From an uncultured Acidimicrobiales bacterium (GTDB taxonomy: Bacteria > Actinomycetota > Acidimicrobiia > Acidimicrobiales > Iamiaceae), in NCBI GenBank assembly GCA_937926025.1, contig CALANQ010000483.1:1-13743 (forward strand): a DNA stretch of 13,743 bases, read 5' to 3'. Positions 12,659 to 13,743 of the stretch are shown one piece after another (position 1 is the stretch's first letter; each line of letters begins with the position of its first letter). Position numbers and translations under genes: made by a program. The notes under the pieces were generated by a model. That model was not told where the DNA came from and made no database searches. It worked only from the letters and a program-made list of their open reading frames with translations.

Positions 12659-13743
12659 ATGACCCCGTGGGACGTCCACCTCCCCGCCGGCACGCCCGCG
12701 AGCGCGGTGGACGACCTCGGCCGGGTGAGCCTGGTCGACGCGTGGACGGCCCGGTGGTCGGCCGATCCCGGACACCCGGTGGTGCACGACGACCGGGAGG
12801 GCTGGATCACCGCCGACGAGCTCGAGCACCGGTCCCGGACGGTCGCCGCCCGCCTCGCCGCCGCCGGCCTGCACCCCGGCGACCGGATGCTGCTGTCCGC
12901 ATCGGCCTCCACCGAGCTGGTGGTGGCCCACGTCGCCGCCCTCCGGATCGGGCTGGTGGTCATCCCCGCCAACACGGCCTACCGGCAGCGGGAGCTGGCC
13001 CACCTCGTGCACGACGCCACCCCGGCACTGGCGGTGGTGGACGACGCCGAGCGGGGCCGCTGGATCGAGCAGGCCGCAGGCGACGGTCCCCTCGTCGTGA
13101 CCGGCACCGACGTGGCGCTCCCGGACGGCCCGGACCCGGCCTGGCTCGACGGCGTCGGCGCCGATGACCCGGCCATCCTCGCCTACACGTCGGGCACCAC
13201 CGGCGCCCCGAAGGGCGCGCTGCTGAGCCACCGCAACCTGCTGGCCTCGGCGCAGGCGCTCGGGCTGGCGTGGCGGTGGACGGCCGAGGACCGGCTGGGC
13301 CTGCCGCTGCCCCTCTTCCACATGCACGGGCTGGGCGTGGGGCTGCACGGCACGCTCACCGCGGGCGCCGGGGTGGTCCTCCGACCGTCGTTCGATGCCG
13401 CCGACACACTCGACGCCGTCGTCCGGCACGGCGCATCGCTCCTGTTCGGCGTGCCCACCATGTGGAGCCGGCTCGAGGCCACCGGTCGCCTGGGGGAGCT
13501 GGCGCCGCTGCGCCTCGGCGTGTCGGGCTCGGCGCCGCTCGACGCCGGTCTCCACGCCGCCGTCGCCCGCCAGACCGGCCACCACCTGATCGAGCGCTAC
13601 GGCATGACCGAGACGGTGATGCTGACGTCGAACCCCTACGACGGCGACCGGCGAGCGGGCACGGTCGGGCTGCCGCTGCCCGGCGTGGAGCTCCGCCTCG
13701 CTCCCGGCACCGACGAGATCGAGGTGCGGGGGCCGAACGTGTT
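12659..13743 (+). CDS. AMP-forming acyl-CoA synthetase, MatB/ACSF3-like (3' partial)
   Basis: 361 residues are visible, starting MTPWDVHLPAGTP; the gene runs off the window with no stop. The ANL-superfamily adenylation domain is clear: the ATP-loop AYTSGTTGAPKGALLSHRN, then LPLFHMHGLGVGLHG, VSGSAPLDAGL, and ERYGMTETVMLTSNP followed by AGTVGLPLPGVELRL. The FHxHGL and RYGMTET...SNPYDGDR...AGTVGLPLPGV combination is close to malonyl-CoA synthetases (MatB, human ACSF3), which join malonate or methylmalonate to CoA with ATP; a general medium-chain acyl-CoA synthetase is the alternative. The C-terminal lid domain and its catalytic Lys lie outside. It diverges from the ltrA-like gene, and its start has a TACGGT -10-like box 8 bases upstream. 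Confidence 0.9.
   Translation, partial: MTPWDVHLPAGTPASAVDDLGRVSLVDAWTARWSADPGHPVVHDDREGWITADELEHRSRTVAARLAAAGLHPGDRMLLSASASTELVVAHVAALRIGLVVIPANTAYRQRELAHLVHDATPALAVVDDAERGRWIEQAAGDGPLVVTGTDVALPDGPDPAWLDGVGADDPAILAYTSGTTGAPKGALLSHRNLLASAQALGLAWRWTAEDRLGLPLPLFHMHGLGVGLHGTLTAGAGVVLRPSFDAADTLDAVVRHGASLLFGVPTMWSRLEATGRLGELAPLRLGVSGSAPLDAGLHAAVARQTGHHLIERYGMTETVMLTSNPYDGDRRAGTVGLPLPGVELRLAPGTDEIEVRGPNV

Noticed and set aside
9712..12975. Minus-strand open frame of 1087 residues
   Set aside because: It is antisense to the monooxygenase end and beta-helix gene and out of frame with the ltrA-like gene; low-complexity Arg/Gly/Val composition typical of GC-rich shadow frames.
1..13743. CRISPR arrays, insertion sequences, phage or defence genes, replication origin
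   Set aside because: No spaced direct repeats, transposase or integrase motifs, terminal inverted repeats or origin-like boxes were seen; all larger frames are explained by ordinary chromosomal genes.

Overview
This is a GC-rich stretch of chromosome from a free-living actinobacterium. The supporting signs are dense genes with very little A/T, GTG and TTG starts, an Rpf-type peptidoglycan transglycosylase with a Thr/Pro linker, small lipoproteins, TANNNT-type -10 elements with several apparently leaderless genes, and a tRNA-Cys with encoded CCA. The style of the extracellular proteins (DUF4214, Thr-rich linkers, paired-cysteine lipoproteins) fits Acidimicrobiia, but that assignment is an inference. 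I see no insertion sequence, phage gene, integrase, CRISPR array or rRNA.

Layout, left to right. 1-1170 is the 3' end of a large exported FG-GAP/beta-propeller protein ending in three DUF4214 modules, closed by a strong hairpin. On the minus strand follow an Rpf-like transglycosylase (1293-1964) with a CRP-like palindrome upstream, then a two-gene unit made of an unrecognised conserved protein (2973-3641) and a nitroreductase (2324-2932). On the plus strand from 3830 are two overlapping small lipoprotein genes that look like paralogues, a tRNA-Cys(GCA) with a 17-bp hairpin behind it, a cold-shock protein with a TTG start and a UUCG-loop terminator, a Bax inhibitor-1/YccA-like membrane protein, and a zinc-ribbon/proline-rich/four-helix membrane protein translationally coupled (GTGA) to an SDR oxidoreductase.

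7663-9916 is a regulated metabolic island. A TetR regulator faces a Baeyer-Villiger-type flavin monooxygenase, and the 97-bp gap between them holds two matching 15-bp operators 31 bp apart that overlay the predicted promoters. The SDR converges on tetR, and the two stop codons share one CCTAGG palindrome. An SDR that makes ketones and a BVMO that converts ketones to esters would form a sensible short pathway, but they are separate transcription units and the link is inferred. The remainder is an exported right-handed beta-helix protein (9937-11418), a convergent LtrA-family membrane protein (11406-12617), and a MatB/ACSF3-like acyl-CoA (malonyl-CoA) synthetase (from 12659, running off the window). 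The last two diverge from only 41 bp.

No single locus is clearly a new molecular system. The best leads are the double TetR operator, the repeated leaderless-promoter signature, the CRP-like site in front of the Rpf-like gene, and the paired-cysteine lipoprotein pair.
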